NCBI RefSeq assembly: GCF_000328305.2
Contig: NZ_ANPE02000099.1
Location: 1 to 37,109 of the forward strand
DNA length: 37,109 bases
Reading direction: 5' to 3'
DNA from: Arthrobacter crystallopoietes BAB-32
GTDB taxonomy: Bacteria; Actinomycetota; Actinomycetes; Actinomycetales; Micrococcaceae
A program made the translations under genes and the position numbers. Position 1 is the first letter of the stretch, and each line of letters opens with the position of its first letter. A model generated the notes under the pieces. That model did not search any database and was not told where the DNA came from. It saw only the letters and a list, made by a program, of their open reading frames with translations. Positions 15,998-24,204 of the stretch are shown here, piece by piece.

Positions 15998-17875
15998 ATG
16001 TCCATGGAAGGCGCCGCATGGAGTTCGCTCTACCGGCTCTCGCATACCGATAAGTCCAAGCACGGCTTCTCCAAGGAGACCGTCAAGCGGACCCTCGCGT
16101 TCGCGGCGCCGTACAAGGGCAAACTGGTCTTTTTCGTGGCCATGTCCATCGTCACCGCTGCGCTCGCCGTTGCGACGCCGGTGCTCGCCGGGCAGGTCGT
16201 GGACGCCATTGTTGCCGGCTCCGACGTGCGCACCGTGGTGTGGCTGGCCGTGGTCATCGCAGCAGTGGCGCTTGCGGACGCCGGCTTGAGCATGGTCACC
16301 CGCTGGATTTCCTCCAGCCTCGGCGAGGACGTGATCCTCGACCTGCGTACGGCCGTATTCGACCATGTCCAGAAGATGCCGATCGCTTTCTTCACCCGGA
16401 CCCGGACCGGCGCGCTGGTGAGCCGGCTGAACAATGACGTGATTGGCGCCCAGCGGGCGTTCGCCGGCACCCTGTCCGGAGTGGTGAGCAACTTCGTCTC
16501 CCTGGTGCTGACACTGATCGTCATGCTCACCACCTCGTGGCAGGTTACGGTCCTGGCGCTCATCATGCTGCCGGTCTTCCTCCTGCCGGCCCGGCGGATG
16601 GGCTCGCGGCTGGCGGAAATGCGGCGCGAGGCCGCTAACCACAATTCGGCGATGAGCACCCAGATGACCGAGCGCTTCTCCGCTCCGGGCGCCACCCTGG
16701 TCAAGCTTTTCGGCCGGCCTGCGGACGAATCCCGCGAGTTCAAGCTGCGCGCCGAGCGGGTGCGCAATATCGGCGTGAAGTCGGCGGTGCTGCAGTGGAC
16801 CTTCGTCACGGCGCTGACCTTGGTCTCGGCTCTGGCGTTGGCCCTGGTCTACGGCCTCGGCGGCTTCTATGCCATTGTCGGCCAGCTGGATGCCGGCGAC
16901 GTCGTCGTCCTGGCGCTCCTGCTGACCCGGCTGTACGCGCCGCTGACCGGGCTGGCCAACGCCCGGGTGGAGATCGCCAGCGCCCTGGTCAGCTTCGAGC
17001 GGGTTTTCGAAGTGCTGGACCTGGACCCGCTGATCAAGGAGAAGCCGGACGCTGTTGCCGTCCCCGAGGGCCCGGTCACGGTGGAATTCCGGGACGTGTC
17101 CTTCGCCTACCCCTCGGCCGACAAGGTGTCGCTGGCCTCGCTGGAGGAAGTGGCGGTCCTGGACTCCCGCGGCGGCGAGGACGTCCTGCACGGCATCGAT
17201 TTCCGTGTGGAACCGGGGCAGACGGTGGCGCTGGTGGGATCCTCCGGAGCCGGCAAGTCCACCATCGCTTCGCTGCTGGCGCGGCTTTACGACGTCGATG
17301 CCGGTGCCGTCGAGCTCTCCGGCCGCGACATCCGGGACCTCAGCTTCGACGCGCTGCGCGGGACGATCGGGATGGTCACCCAGGACGGCCACCTCTTCCA
17401 TGACACGATCAGGGCAAACCTCGCCCTTGCCCGGCCGGAAGCCACAGATGAGGAGCTGTGGGAAGTGCTGCGGCGCGCGAGGCTGGAACAGCTGGTCCGC
17501 AGCCTCCCGGACGGATTGGACACAATGGTGGGGGAACGCGGCTACCGGCTCTCGGGCGGCGAACGCCAGCGGATGACCATCGCCCGGCTGCTGATCGCCC
17601 AGCCGCGGGTCGTGATCCTGGACGAGGCAACGGCCGCGCTGGACTCAACCAACGAAGCCGCGGTGCAGGCAGCCCTGACGGAGGCACTCGCCGGACGCAC
17701 CGCCGTCGTTATTGCCCACCGGCTGTCCACCATCCGCTCCGCGGACAAGATCCTCGTGGTCGAAGCGGGCCGGATCATCGAACAGGGCACCCATCCCGAA
17801 CTGCTCGCCCAGGGCGGCCGGTACGCCGAGCTGTACCGCACTCAGTTCCAGACCGAAGAGGCGCCGGTGCGGTAG
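15998..17875 (+). CDS. ABC transporter, fused permease and ATPase (MsbA/multidrug-type exporter half)
   Basis: A 625-residue inner-membrane protein with a six-helix exporter-type transmembrane domain (about residues 45-325) followed by an ATPase domain (about 360-620). ATPase motifs are complete: Walker A GSSGAGKST (about 413), signature LSGGERQR (about 518), Walker B VVILDEAT (about 539), and the H-loop in IAHRLST (about 573). It should work as a homodimer exporting a hydrophobic compound, peptide or lipid. The substrate cannot be predicted. There is an unusual insertion in the ATPase domain between FAYPSADK and DVLHGIDF (about 368-395). The start is ATG with AAGGAG 6 nt upstream. A 7-bp inverted repeat (TGGTTCT 15956-15962, AGAACCA 15976-15982) in the promoter region could be an operator. 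Confidence 0.93.
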   Translation: MSMEGAAWSSLYRLSHTDKSKHGFSKETVKRTLAFAAPYKGKLVFFVAMSIVTAALAVATPVLAGQVVDAIVAGSDVRTVVWLAVVIAAVALADAGLSMVTRWISSSLGEDVILDLRTAVFDHVQKMPIAFFTRTRTGALVSRLNNDVIGAQRAFAGTLSGVVSNFVSLVLTLIVMLTTSWQVTVLALIMLPVFLLPARRMGSRLAEMRREAANHNSAMSTQMTERFSAPGATLVKLFGRPADESREFKLRAERVRNIGVKSAVLQWTFVTALTLVSALALALVYGLGGFYAIVGQLDAGDVVVLALLLTRLYAPLTGLANARVEIASALVSFERVFEVLDLDPLIKEKPDAVAVPEGPVTVEFRDVSFAYPSADKVSLASLEEVAVLDSRGGEDVLHGIDFRVEPGQTVALVGSSGAGKSTIASLLARLYDVDAGAVELSGRDIRDLSFDALRGTIGMVTQDGHLFHDTIRANLALARPEATDEELWEVLRRARLEQLVRSLPDGLDTMVGERGYRLSGGERQRMTIARLLIAQPRVVILDEATAALDSTNEAAVQAALTEALAGRTAVVIAHRLSTIRSADKILVVEAGRIIEQGTHPELLAQGGRYAELYRTQFQTEEAPVR

Positions 17876-17986
17876 CTGGCAGGCTGCGGCTGCACGGAAA
17901 AGGGGATGTTTTCCGACTAGCCGTTCGTCTACAGTGTCATAGGTTGACCAAAGTCACGACCAGGTCTTGGGGAGCAGGACTCATTC

Positions 17987-19216
17987 ATGCAGCGTGGTAC
18001 CAATCTTGGCCGCCTCGGAGGCTACAACCAGGCCGTCATCCTCGATGCGATCCGCCGCGCCCATGAGGGAGTGGCACGGGTTGAACTGGTCGAGCGCACC
18101 GGCCTGTCCCCGCAAACCATCTCCAATGTTGTCCGGCGGCTGGTGGACCAGGGGCTGGTGCGGGAGGACCGCAAGACCGTCTCCGGCCCGGGCAAGCCGC
18201 GCACCGTGCTGGAGCTGGAGGTATCCAGCCGCTTCGCGATCGGCATCCACCTGGACCCGGCTGTCATGACCTTGGTGGCCCTGAACCTGCATGGCGAGGT
18301 GGTGGCGCGAGCCCGTCACGACATGCCGGGAGCAGCGGAGCCTGACGGCACCGTGGAAGCCATGGCCGCCGCCGTGGACGCGCTGATCGCGGAAGCAGGC
18401 CTGGACCGCGGCCGGATCCTCGGCGTGGGACTAGCCGCGCCGGGCCCGATCAATGTTCCGGAAGGCATGATGGTTTCGCCGCCCATGCTGCCCGGCTGGG
18501 ACCGGGTGCCGCTGCGCGAACCGCTGGAACGCCTGACCGGGCTGCCGGTGCTGCTGGACAAGGATGTGACGGCGGCCGTGGTGGCCGAGCTTTGGGCCGG
18601 TGAGCGCGAGGCCCCTGCCAATTTCGCCTTCATCTACCTGGGGACCGGGCTGGGCGCGGGCGTGGCGCTGGGCGGCGAAGTACTGCGCGGTTCCTCCGGC
18701 AACATTGGCGAGATCGGCCACTTCCCGGTACCGGATGAGGTGCCGGTCTGCGGGTGCGGACGGCGCAACTGCGTCGGCATGAGCCTGAATTTCGGCACCT
18801 TGATCCGTCAGGCGATCGACGCGGGCATCTTTCCGGCCGACCACGACGCCCAGCAGCTGCCGGAAACCACCGCGGCCATCCTGGAACTGGTCCGGCTGGC
18901 GGAGGGCGGACAGGCCGAGGCCATGGCGATCCTGCGGCGCGGCGCCCGCAACCTCGCTTTTGTGGTCGCCCAAGTTGTCAACGTGCTCGACGTCGACACC
19001 GTGATTTTCGGAGGCCCGCTGTGGGACGCGCTGGCGGACCTGGCGCTTCCGCTCATGCGCGACGAGATTCCCCAGCATGTTGTAGCTCGTGAAATCCACA
19101 GGCTGGAGGTCGTGGGCTCAACCCAAGGCCCGGAAGTCGGCGCCATCGGCGGCGCCTGCCTGATCCTCGACGATGCCTTTAGCCCGCGAGCGAGCGGGCT
19201 GCTGCTCGGCAGCTGA
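17987..19216 (+). CDS. ROK-family transcriptional regulator (winged helix plus sugar-kinase-like domain)
   Basis: A 409-residue regulator. The N-terminal winged helix (about residues 12-80, GLSPQTISNVVRRLVDQGLV) binds DNA. The ROK domain (about 85-395) has the phosphate-loop-like GTGLGAGVALGG, the sugar-binding EIGHF, and the zinc cluster CGCGRRNC (C255, C257, C262). In the canonical motif a Glu follows two residues after the last Cys. Here it is Gly, so effector binding may differ. Such repressors (NagC/Mlc/XylR type) respond to sugars or sugar phosphates. No sugar operon is next to it. Instead a strong promoter with a TTGATTT-AGT-AAATCAA palindrome lies 62 nt after its stop codon, a natural candidate target. 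The ATG has GGAGCAGGA upstream. The effector is unknown. Confidence 0.93.
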   Translation: MQRGTNLGRLGGYNQAVILDAIRRAHEGVARVELVERTGLSPQTISNVVRRLVDQGLVREDRKTVSGPGKPRTVLELEVSSRFAIGIHLDPAVMTLVALNLHGEVVARARHDMPGAAEPDGTVEAMAAAVDALIAEAGLDRGRILGVGLAAPGPINVPEGMMVSPPMLPGWDRVPLREPLERLTGLPVLLDKDVTAAVVAELWAGEREAPANFAFIYLGTGLGAGVALGGEVLRGSSGNIGEIGHFPVPDEVPVCGCGRRNCVGMSLNFGTLIRQAIDAGIFPADHDAQQLPETTAAILELVRLAEGGQAEAMAILRRGARNLAFVVAQVVNVLDVDTVIFGGPLWDALADLALPLMRDEIPQHVVAREIHRLEVVGSTQGPEVGAIGGACLILDDAFSPRASGLLLGS

Positions 19217-19278
19217 CAGCCACAAATCGCCATATTCGGCAAAAACGGCGAAATTCACCGCGAATTCACATGGTTAAC

Positions 19279-19308
19279 TTGATTTAGTAAATCAAATGGA
19301 TTTATATA
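19279..19308 (+). promoter_or_regulatory. Strong promoter with palindromic operator downstream of the ROK gene
   Basis: TTGATT (19279-19284) and TATATA (19303-19308) are 18 nt apart, the most sigma70-like pair in the window, in a markedly AT-rich island. The -35 is embedded in a perfect palindrome, TTGATTT-AGT-AAATCAA (19279-19295), whose core TTTAGTAAA resembles ROK/XylR operator half-sites. Just upstream, AAATTCAC and GAATTCAC form a short direct repeat (about 19251-19269). Transcription would start near 19315. Repression by the adjacent ROK protein is inferred. Confidence 0.6.
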
Positions 19309-19330
19309 TCTAACAACAGCAGGTGTTCGT

Positions 19331-19402
19331 ATGACTGCGCCATCTCTTGGAATGAACGGTCCAAGAGCGGGAGCAGCCCTGGGGAGGGGCGCCGGTTGTT
19401 GA
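19331..19402 (+). CDS. Possible 23-residue peptide in the orphan transcript
   Basis: The ATG at 19331 is preceded by CAGGTG (19320-19325) at a 5-nt spacing and opens a 23-codon frame ending at TGA 19400-19402. The peptide (MTAPSLGMNG..., ending GRGAGC) is Gly/Ala rich with two internal arginines and a terminal cysteine. It has no recognisable family and may be the truncated start of a lost gene. The 8-bp hairpin at 19344-19367 lies inside it. Confidence 0.25.
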   Translation: MTAPSLGMNGPRAGAALGRGAGC

Positions 19403-19508
19403 ACCAAGCGGGAGGCTGCGCAGGCCTCAGGTTCCGTGGAACGGGAAGAACGGAACTTTGAGTGCCCGCTCAGGGGCGTCGCAGTCGCCCACTTGGTAAT
19501 GCACCATG

Positions 19509-19563
19509 AAGCGGCCGCTGGCTGCGCATCCGTGGGGGGATGCGCAGACGGCGGCCGCTTTAC
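19509..19563. terminator. Large nested hairpin terminator between the orphan transcript and tRNA-Arg
   Basis: The outer stem AAGCGGCCGC (19509-19518) pairs perfectly with GCGGCCGCTT (19551-19560). The inner stem CTGCGCATCC (19522-19531) pairs perfectly with GGATGCGCAG (19538-19547) around a 6-nt loop. TTTACTT follows on the plus strand. It can stop the rightward orphan transcript and probably also the leftward tRNA transcript. Confidence 0.75.
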
Positions 19564-19608
19564 TTAAGCGCCACAGCCGGCGAAGCCGCGCGCCAACCGG
19601 TCAAGGAG

Positions 19609-19681
19609 TGCCCCCGATTGGATTCGAACCAACGACACCGGCTTTAGGAGAGCCGTGCTCTATCCCCTGAGCTACGGGGGC
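19609..19681 (-). tRNA. tRNA-Arg (anticodon CCU)
   Basis: A 73-nt cloverleaf on the minus strand. The 7-bp acceptor stem is GCCCCCG/CGGGGGC, the D arm is GCTCAGGGGATAGAGC, the anticodon stem CGGCT/AGCCG holds loop CTCCTAA (anticodon CCT), and the T arm TTGG-TTCGAAT-CCAA is followed by discriminator A. It decodes AGG. The CCA end is not encoded. The plus-strand sequence downstream of the 3' end leads to the large hairpin at 19509-19560. Confidence 0.96.
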
Positions 19682-19726
19682 AACGGATCGAGTTTAGCTT
19701 AAGCGGGCGGCTCTCCTCCCGTCCGC

Positions 19727-20371
19727 CTAGGCCGCGTGGGGCTTTCGGCGCGGCCTGGCGAAGACAGCCACGAGCGCCGCCACGATGCTCAGGCCGAACA
19801 GCACCGACTTGGCGACGGTCAGGAAGATGGCCCAGCCGGCGCCGCCGGCGGGGTCGCTCGCCAGCATCGTGTCGATTGCCTGGTTTTCGGCCAGGTCCGC
19901 GATCACGTACAGCAGCACCGGGGTCCAGCAGAGCCAGCGCAGCGCCCGGCCCTTGAGCTGCTGTCCAACCAGCAGCAGCCAGGTGAAGCCGAACAGCAGC
20001 GGGAAGATCGTGTCCGCCGTCTTGTGCCAGTAGTTGTACTGCCCGGTCCCGTCCTCGCCGAGCGCGGTGCGCAGCTGCTGCGCGTACTCCGTCGAGTAGC
20101 CCGTGACCAGGGTGTCCGGCATGGCCAGGCCGCCGCTGAGCTGCTGCAGCTGTGGCATCACCAGCAGGAACGAGTAGCCGAACAGGAAGGCAGAGGAGAC
20201 GGCGCCGGCGATAATGATCGCATTGGCATTGAGCGCCGCTTTCCGGGGCGTGCGGTCCGTGGACGGATTGACGACGCCGGGTTCCCCGCCTTGGGCTGCC
20301 CGCCCGCCGGGGCGGGGCGTACCTGCTGCGGCACCGTGCTTGCGGGCGCGCTGGGCCGGAGTTTTCGACAT
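19727..20371 (-). CDS. Membrane protein, four predicted helices, function unknown
   Basis: A 214-residue protein starting MSKTPAQRARKHG. The N-terminus (residues 1-50) is basic, Gly/Pro/Ala-rich and likely disordered. Four hydrophobic segments follow, at about 56-76, 123-142, 148-165 and 185-205. The loop between helices 1 and 2 is long and polar (SGGLAMPDTLVTGYSTEYAQQL...). The end is basic (ARPRRKPHAA), consistent with a cytoplasmic C-terminus. I chose the ATG at 20371 because GGGAG is just upstream and the longer frame to 20803 overlaps pcrA. It is divergent from pcrA and precedes tRNA-Arg. I do not recognise a named family, though the pattern resembles hypothetical Arthrobacter membrane proteins. 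Confidence 0.8.
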   Translation of the reverse strand: MSKTPAQRARKHGAAAGTPRPGGRAAQGGEPGVVNPSTDRTPRKAALNANAIIIAGAVSSAFLFGYSFLLVMPQLQQLSGGLAMPDTLVTGYSTEYAQQLRTALGEDGTGQYNYWHKTADTIFPLLFGFTWLLLVGQQLKGRALRWLCWTPVLLYVIADLAENQAIDTMLASDPAGGAGWAIFLTVAKSVLFGLSIVAALVAVFARPRRKPHAA

Positions 20372-20479
20372 GCTCCCATTATCCCCATGGCCGCGCAGAC
20401 GGCGGGGATGTCCTGCCGCCTTCGGCCCCGAGCGGATCTGTCCCATGCTGTCGGTGGGGGCTAATAGACTTAAAGGACC

Positions 20480-22843
20480 ATGGATTTCCTTACAGACCCG
20501 GCCTACGATGCTCCGCCCGTTCCTGTCCTGCCTGATGCGCAGGAACTGCTGGCTGGGCTGAATCCGCAGCAGGAGGAGGCGGTCAAGCATGCGGGGTCCC
20601 CGCTGCTGATCATCGCCGGCGCGGGGTCGGGCAAGACCAGGGTTTTGACCCACCGGATCGCGCATCTGCTGGCTACCAAACGGGCACGGCCGGGGGAAGT
20701 CCTGGCCATTACCTTCACCAACAAGGCCGCAGCGGAGATGCGTGAACGGATCGAGGCCCTGGTGGGGGAACGGGCCCGGAACATGTGGATTTCCACCTTC
20801 CACTCCTCCTGCGTACGCATCCTGCGGCGGGAAGCGAAGACCGTCGGGCTGAACTCCAACTTCTCCATCTACGACTCGGCGGACACCCTGCGGCTGATCA
20901 CCTTGGTCGCCAAGGGGCTGGACCTGGACCCGAAACGCTTCGCGCCGAAGGCCATTGCCAGCCGGATCTCGGCGCTGAAGAACGAGCTGATCGACGAAGA
21001 AACCTACGCCTCAACCGCGAACTACTCGGATCCTTTCCAGCAGGCCGTTGCGGAAGTCTACAAGGGCTATGCCGAGCGGATGCGCCAGGCCAACGCCTTC
21101 GACTTCGACGATCTGATCGCCCAGGTGGTCTACCTCTTCCAGGCGTTCCCCGCAGTCGCCGATTCCTACCGGCGCCGGTTCCGGCACGTGCTCGTGGACG
21201 AGTACCAGGACACGAACCATGCCCAGTATGTGCTGGTACGCGAGCTGACTGGTGCGGGGGAGGACATCGAGCCGGCAGAGCTGACCGTGGTGGGGGACTC
21301 GGACCAGTCGATCTATGCCTTCCGCGGAGCGGACGTGCGCAACATCGTCGAGTTCGAGAAGGACTATCCTGATGCCCGCACCATCCTGCTCGAGCAGAAC
21401 TACCGGTCCACCCAGACCATCCTGACGGCGGCGAATGCGGTCATCTCGAAGAACCCGGACCGCCCCGAAAAGAGGCTGTGGACCGCGGAAGGCCATGGCG
21501 CCAAGATCATCGGCTACGTCGGCGAGAACGAACATGACGAAGCCCGGTTCATCGCGAATGAGATCGACCGGCTGCAGGACACTGAGCAGCTCCGGCCGGG
21601 AGACGTGGCCATCTTCTACCGGACCAACGCCCAGTCCCGCTCCATCGAAGACCTGCTGATCCGCGTCGGGCTGCCCTACAAGGTGGTCGGCGGCACGCGG
21701 TTCTACGAACGCAAGGAAATCAAGGACGCCCTGGCCTACCTGCGGGTGCTGGTCAATCCGGACGACGTGGTCAATCTCCGCCGTATCCTCAACGAACCCA
21801 AGCGCGGCATCGGGGACCGGGCGGAGTACGCCGTGGCAGCGCTGGCGGAACGCGACCGCCTTTCCTTTATGGAGGCACTGCGCCGGGCGGAGGACGCGCC
21901 GGGCATGGCCACGCGATCCGTCAACAGCGTGGCCGCCTTCGTCAAGCTGATCGATGACCTGACCGAGGTGGCCAACGGCTCCGGTGCGGCCGCCGCACTG
22001 GAGGCGGTGCTGGAGCAAACCGGCTACCTGGCCGAGTTGCGGCAGAGCAATGACCCGCAGGATGAGTCCCGCGTCGAAAACCTCGCTGAACTGGTCGCCG
22101 TCGTGCGCGAATACGAACGGGACAACCCGGAAGGATCCCTCGGCGGCTTCCTGGAGCAGGTGTCCCTAGTGGCGGATGCGGACCAGATACCGGACGCGCC
22201 GGATGATGAGGGCGCGCGCCTCGCCAAGGACCAGGGTGTGGTGACCCTGATGACCTTGCACACCGCTAAGGGCCTGGAGTTCCCGGTCGTGTTCCTCACC
22301 GGCCTGGAACACGGTGTCTTCCCGCACCAGCGGGCAATGGCGGATGCCAAGGAACTGGCGGAGGAGCGCAGGCTGGCCTATGTGGGCCTCACCCGGGCCC
22401 GGCAGCGGTTGTACCTGACCCGCTCGGAATCGCGCAGCCTCTGGGGCCAGAGCCAGTACTACCCCGCCAGCCAATTCATCGAAGAAGTGCCCGCGGATTT
22501 GATCGACTGGAAGCGCGAAGGGTCCCGCCGGCCTGCCTTCACCAGCCAGGAAAACATCCGTGCCAGCCGCTATGGCGGTTCCCACTGGGGCGCCGGCCGC
22601 GCCACCGGCCGGCCCGTCGCCTCCCAGTCCACCGCCCCGGCGGCCGTCCGGCAGGGCCGCGTCCAGCCGCAGAAGGAAGTCATTGCGCTGACCGTCGGGG
22701 ACCAGGTCAGCCACAGCAGCTTCGGCAACGGGACGGTGCTGTCCTTGGAGGGCGCTGGCGACAAGACTGTGGCGAAGGTCAAATTCGGCGTTGGCGAGAA
22801 ACGCCTGCTGCTGCGATACGCCCCGCTGACCAAGCTGGACTAG
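20480..22843 (+). CDS. pcrA: ATP-dependent DNA helicase PcrA/UvrD1
   Basis: A 787-residue superfamily 1A 3'-5' helicase for repair and removal of stalled complexes. All motifs are present in order: I AGAGSGKT (about residue 46), Ia TFTNKAAAEMRERI, II VDEYQDTNH (about 239), III GDSDQSIYAFRGA, IV LEQNYRST, V TLHTAKGLEFPVVFLTG and VI AYVGLTRARQRLYL. The C-terminus (about 730-787, VGDQVSHSSFGNGTVLSLEG) is the Tudor-like domain that contacts RNA polymerase in PcrA/UvrD. Length and architecture are those of actinobacterial UvrD1. The ATG at 20480 is supported by AAAGGA 2-7 nt upstream. A TAATAGACT stretch at 20463-20470 could hold the -10. It is divergent from the small membrane-protein gene. Confidence 0.97.
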   Translation: MDFLTDPAYDAPPVPVLPDAQELLAGLNPQQEEAVKHAGSPLLIIAGAGSGKTRVLTHRIAHLLATKRARPGEVLAITFTNKAAAEMRERIEALVGERARNMWISTFHSSCVRILRREAKTVGLNSNFSIYDSADTLRLITLVAKGLDLDPKRFAPKAIASRISALKNELIDEETYASTANYSDPFQQAVAEVYKGYAERMRQANAFDFDDLIAQVVYLFQAFPAVADSYRRRFRHVLVDEYQDTNHAQYVLVRELTGAGEDIEPAELTVVGDSDQSIYAFRGADVRNIVEFEKDYPDARTILLEQNYRSTQTILTAANAVISKNPDRPEKRLWTAEGHGAKIIGYVGENEHDEARFIANEIDRLQDTEQLRPGDVAIFYRTNAQSRSIEDLLIRVGLPYKVVGGTRFYERKEIKDALAYLRVLVNPDDVVNLRRILNEPKRGIGDRAEYAVAALAERDRLSFMEALRRAEDAPGMATRSVNSVAAFVKLIDDLTEVANGSGAAAALEAVLEQTGYLAELRQSNDPQDESRVENLAELVAVVREYERDNPEGSLGGFLEQVSLVADADQIPDAPDDEGARLAKDQGVVTLMTLHTAKGLEFPVVFLTGLEHGVFPHQRAMADAKELAEERRLAYVGLTRARQRLYLTRSESRSLWGQSQYYPASQFIEEVPADLIDWKREGSRRPAFTSQENIRASRYGGSHWGAGRATGRPVASQSTAPAAVRQGRVQPQKEVIALTVGDQVSHSSFGNGTVLSLEGAGDKTVAKVKFGVGEKRLLLRYAPLTKLD

Positions 22844-22917
22844 GCCATTCGTCCGGCCGACTGCTCGTGAAATGCTCGACGGGCAGGCAGCGGGGTGTGC
22901 CGGGGCCGTCGGCGCAT

Positions 22918-22946
22918 TTGGTCACGGACGGGTAACGCTCTAGCGT
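22918..22946 (+). promoter_or_regulatory. Leaderless promoter of the MscS-type channel gene
   Basis: TTGGTC (22918-22923), a 17-nt spacer, and TAGCGT (22941-22946) are followed by 7 nt and the ATG at 22954. The -10 and its spacing to the start codon match those of the small membrane-protein gene at 2502. No Shine-Dalgarno is present. Confidence 0.5.
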
Positions 22947-22953
22947 TTTGGGC

Positions 22954-23961
22954 ATGGATGTTCTCTCCGTGGATACGGCCGACGTAGCGGCCATGGGCTC
23001 TTTGGATTTCTGGCTGGACAAGCCGCTGCGGGTAACCGTCATCATCATCGGCGCGTTCCTGCTGAACTTCGCCGTCCGGATCATCATCCGCCGTACAACG
23101 ACCAAAATCGCCGACGGCGAGACCGCCAAGCTGGAGAAGCTTGAGACGGCCAAGGTCGGCAAGAAGGACCCGCGCTACTGGCTGATGCAGGATTCGCCGA
23201 TCGCTGTTGTCCGCCGGGCACAGCGGGCCAAAACGATCGGCTCGGTGCTGCGGTCCGTGGCCACTGTGGTGATCTCGGCTCTCGCCGTCCTGATGGTGAT
23301 GACCGAACTGGGCTTCAACCTCGGCCCGCTGCTGGCCAGCGCCGGTATCGCCGGCGTGGCCATCGGTTTTGGTGCCCAGAGCCTGGTCAAGGACTACCTT
23401 TCCGGACTGTTCATGGTGGCCGAGGACCAGTACGGCATTGGCGATGTCGTGGACCTCGGCGAGGCCTCCGGCACAGTGGAATCCGTGGGCCTGCGGGTGA
23501 CCCAGGTTCGGGCGGTGGACGGCACGCTCTGGCACGTGCGCAACGGCGAAATCCTCCGGGTCGGCAACTCCTCCCAGGGGTGGGCGCGGGCTGTGCTGGA
23601 CATCCCGGTGCCGTATGACGCCGACGTTGAAAAGGTGGGCGACCTGATCCTGCGTTCCGCCAAGGAACTGCGCGAGGACGAGGAATACGGCCGCTTCATC
23701 CTGGACGACCCCGAGCTTTGGGGAGTCGAGGCGCTGACCGGCGAATCCATCACGATCCGGCTGGCCATCCGCACCAAGCCCTTGGAGCAGTGGGGCGTTG
23801 CCCGGGCCATGCGTGCCCGGCTCAAACGGGACCTGGACCGCGCCGGCCTGCGGATCCCGCTGCTGAACCAGACGGTGATCCGGGACGGAAGCACCGTCGT
23901 CCCCGCCGGATCCGAGAGCCACTCCGAGGCAGCCGACGCCAATGCCGGGGCCAAAAGCTAA
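22954..23961 (+). CDS. MscS-family mechanosensitive ion channel
   Basis: A 335-residue membrane channel that opens under membrane tension to release solutes on osmotic downshock. There are three hydrophobic segments: about residues 25-45, 92-112, and the pore helix at about 120-145 with the Gly/Ala pattern (LLASAGIAGVAIGFGAQSLVKDYLSG) typical of MscS TM3. The cytosolic beta domain follows (GDVVDLGEASGTVESVGLRVTQVR), then the alpha/beta vestibule. I prefer the ATG at 22954 over a TTG at 22948 because of the promoter geometry. The length is close to MscS of E. coli. It stands alone between pcrA and sucC. The betaine uptake gene elsewhere in the window makes an osmotic context sensible but not specific. 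Confidence 0.92.
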   Translation: MDVLSVDTADVAAMGSLDFWLDKPLRVTVIIIGAFLLNFAVRIIIRRTTTKIADGETAKLEKLETAKVGKKDPRYWLMQDSPIAVVRRAQRAKTIGSVLRSVATVVISALAVLMVMTELGFNLGPLLASAGIAGVAIGFGAQSLVKDYLSGLFMVAEDQYGIGDVVDLGEASGTVESVGLRVTQVRAVDGTLWHVRNGEILRVGNSSQGWARAVLDIPVPYDADVEKVGDLILRSAKELREDEEYGRFILDDPELWGVEALTGESITIRLAIRTKPLEQWGVARAMRARLKRDLDRAGLRIPLLNQTVIRDGSTVVPAGSESHSEAADANAGAKS

Positions 23962-24204
23962 CCACTGCTGAGGGGCCGCTAGGTGCAACTGCGAAACCTA
24001 CCGCAAGGCGTTACTTTTCTACGAATGATAGAAGTATGCCCTTGATCACTAAAAGCGGTAGTCTAGGGCAGGCTCCTCGCCCCAAGGGACTAGAGTTCCC
24101 CATGGAGCGCGAAATGGTCGGCCAGGCTTTCCTGGTTTCAGGTTGCCGGCTGCAGTATCCGTGCTCCGAGTCAGAAACGACTTCGACGTAGAAGGACACA
24201 ACCC

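Larger units (their letters stand above)
19315..19563 (+). ncRNA. Candidate structured small RNA or short-peptide transcript, unidentified
   Basis: A stand-alone transcription unit is bounded by the strong promoter at 19279-19308 and the large terminator at 19509-19563, and contains no reading frame longer than 23 codons with a start signal. The body can fold into several hairpins: CTCTTGGA (19344-19351) with TCCAAGAG (19360-19367), a GAGGC/GCCTC stem around 19410-19428, and a GTTCCGT/ACGGAAC stem with flanking CTCA/TGAG around 19428-19466. It does not match tmRNA, RNase P RNA, SRP RNA or a riboswitch that I know. It could be a regulatory RNA under ROK control, a short-peptide mRNA, or the leftover control region of a deleted sugar operon. 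Confidence 0.4.

Noticed and set aside
19315-19563. Identification of the orphan transcript as tmRNA, RNase P RNA or SRP RNA
   Set aside because: It has no tRNA-like ends or tag frame, is too short for and lacks the conserved core of RNase P RNA, and lacks the SRP apical loop sequence.
24059-24094. Imperfect hairpin upstream of sucC as a riboswitch
   Set aside because: Only a 5-bp stem and a 4-bp stem with large internal loops, and no match to a known aptamer.
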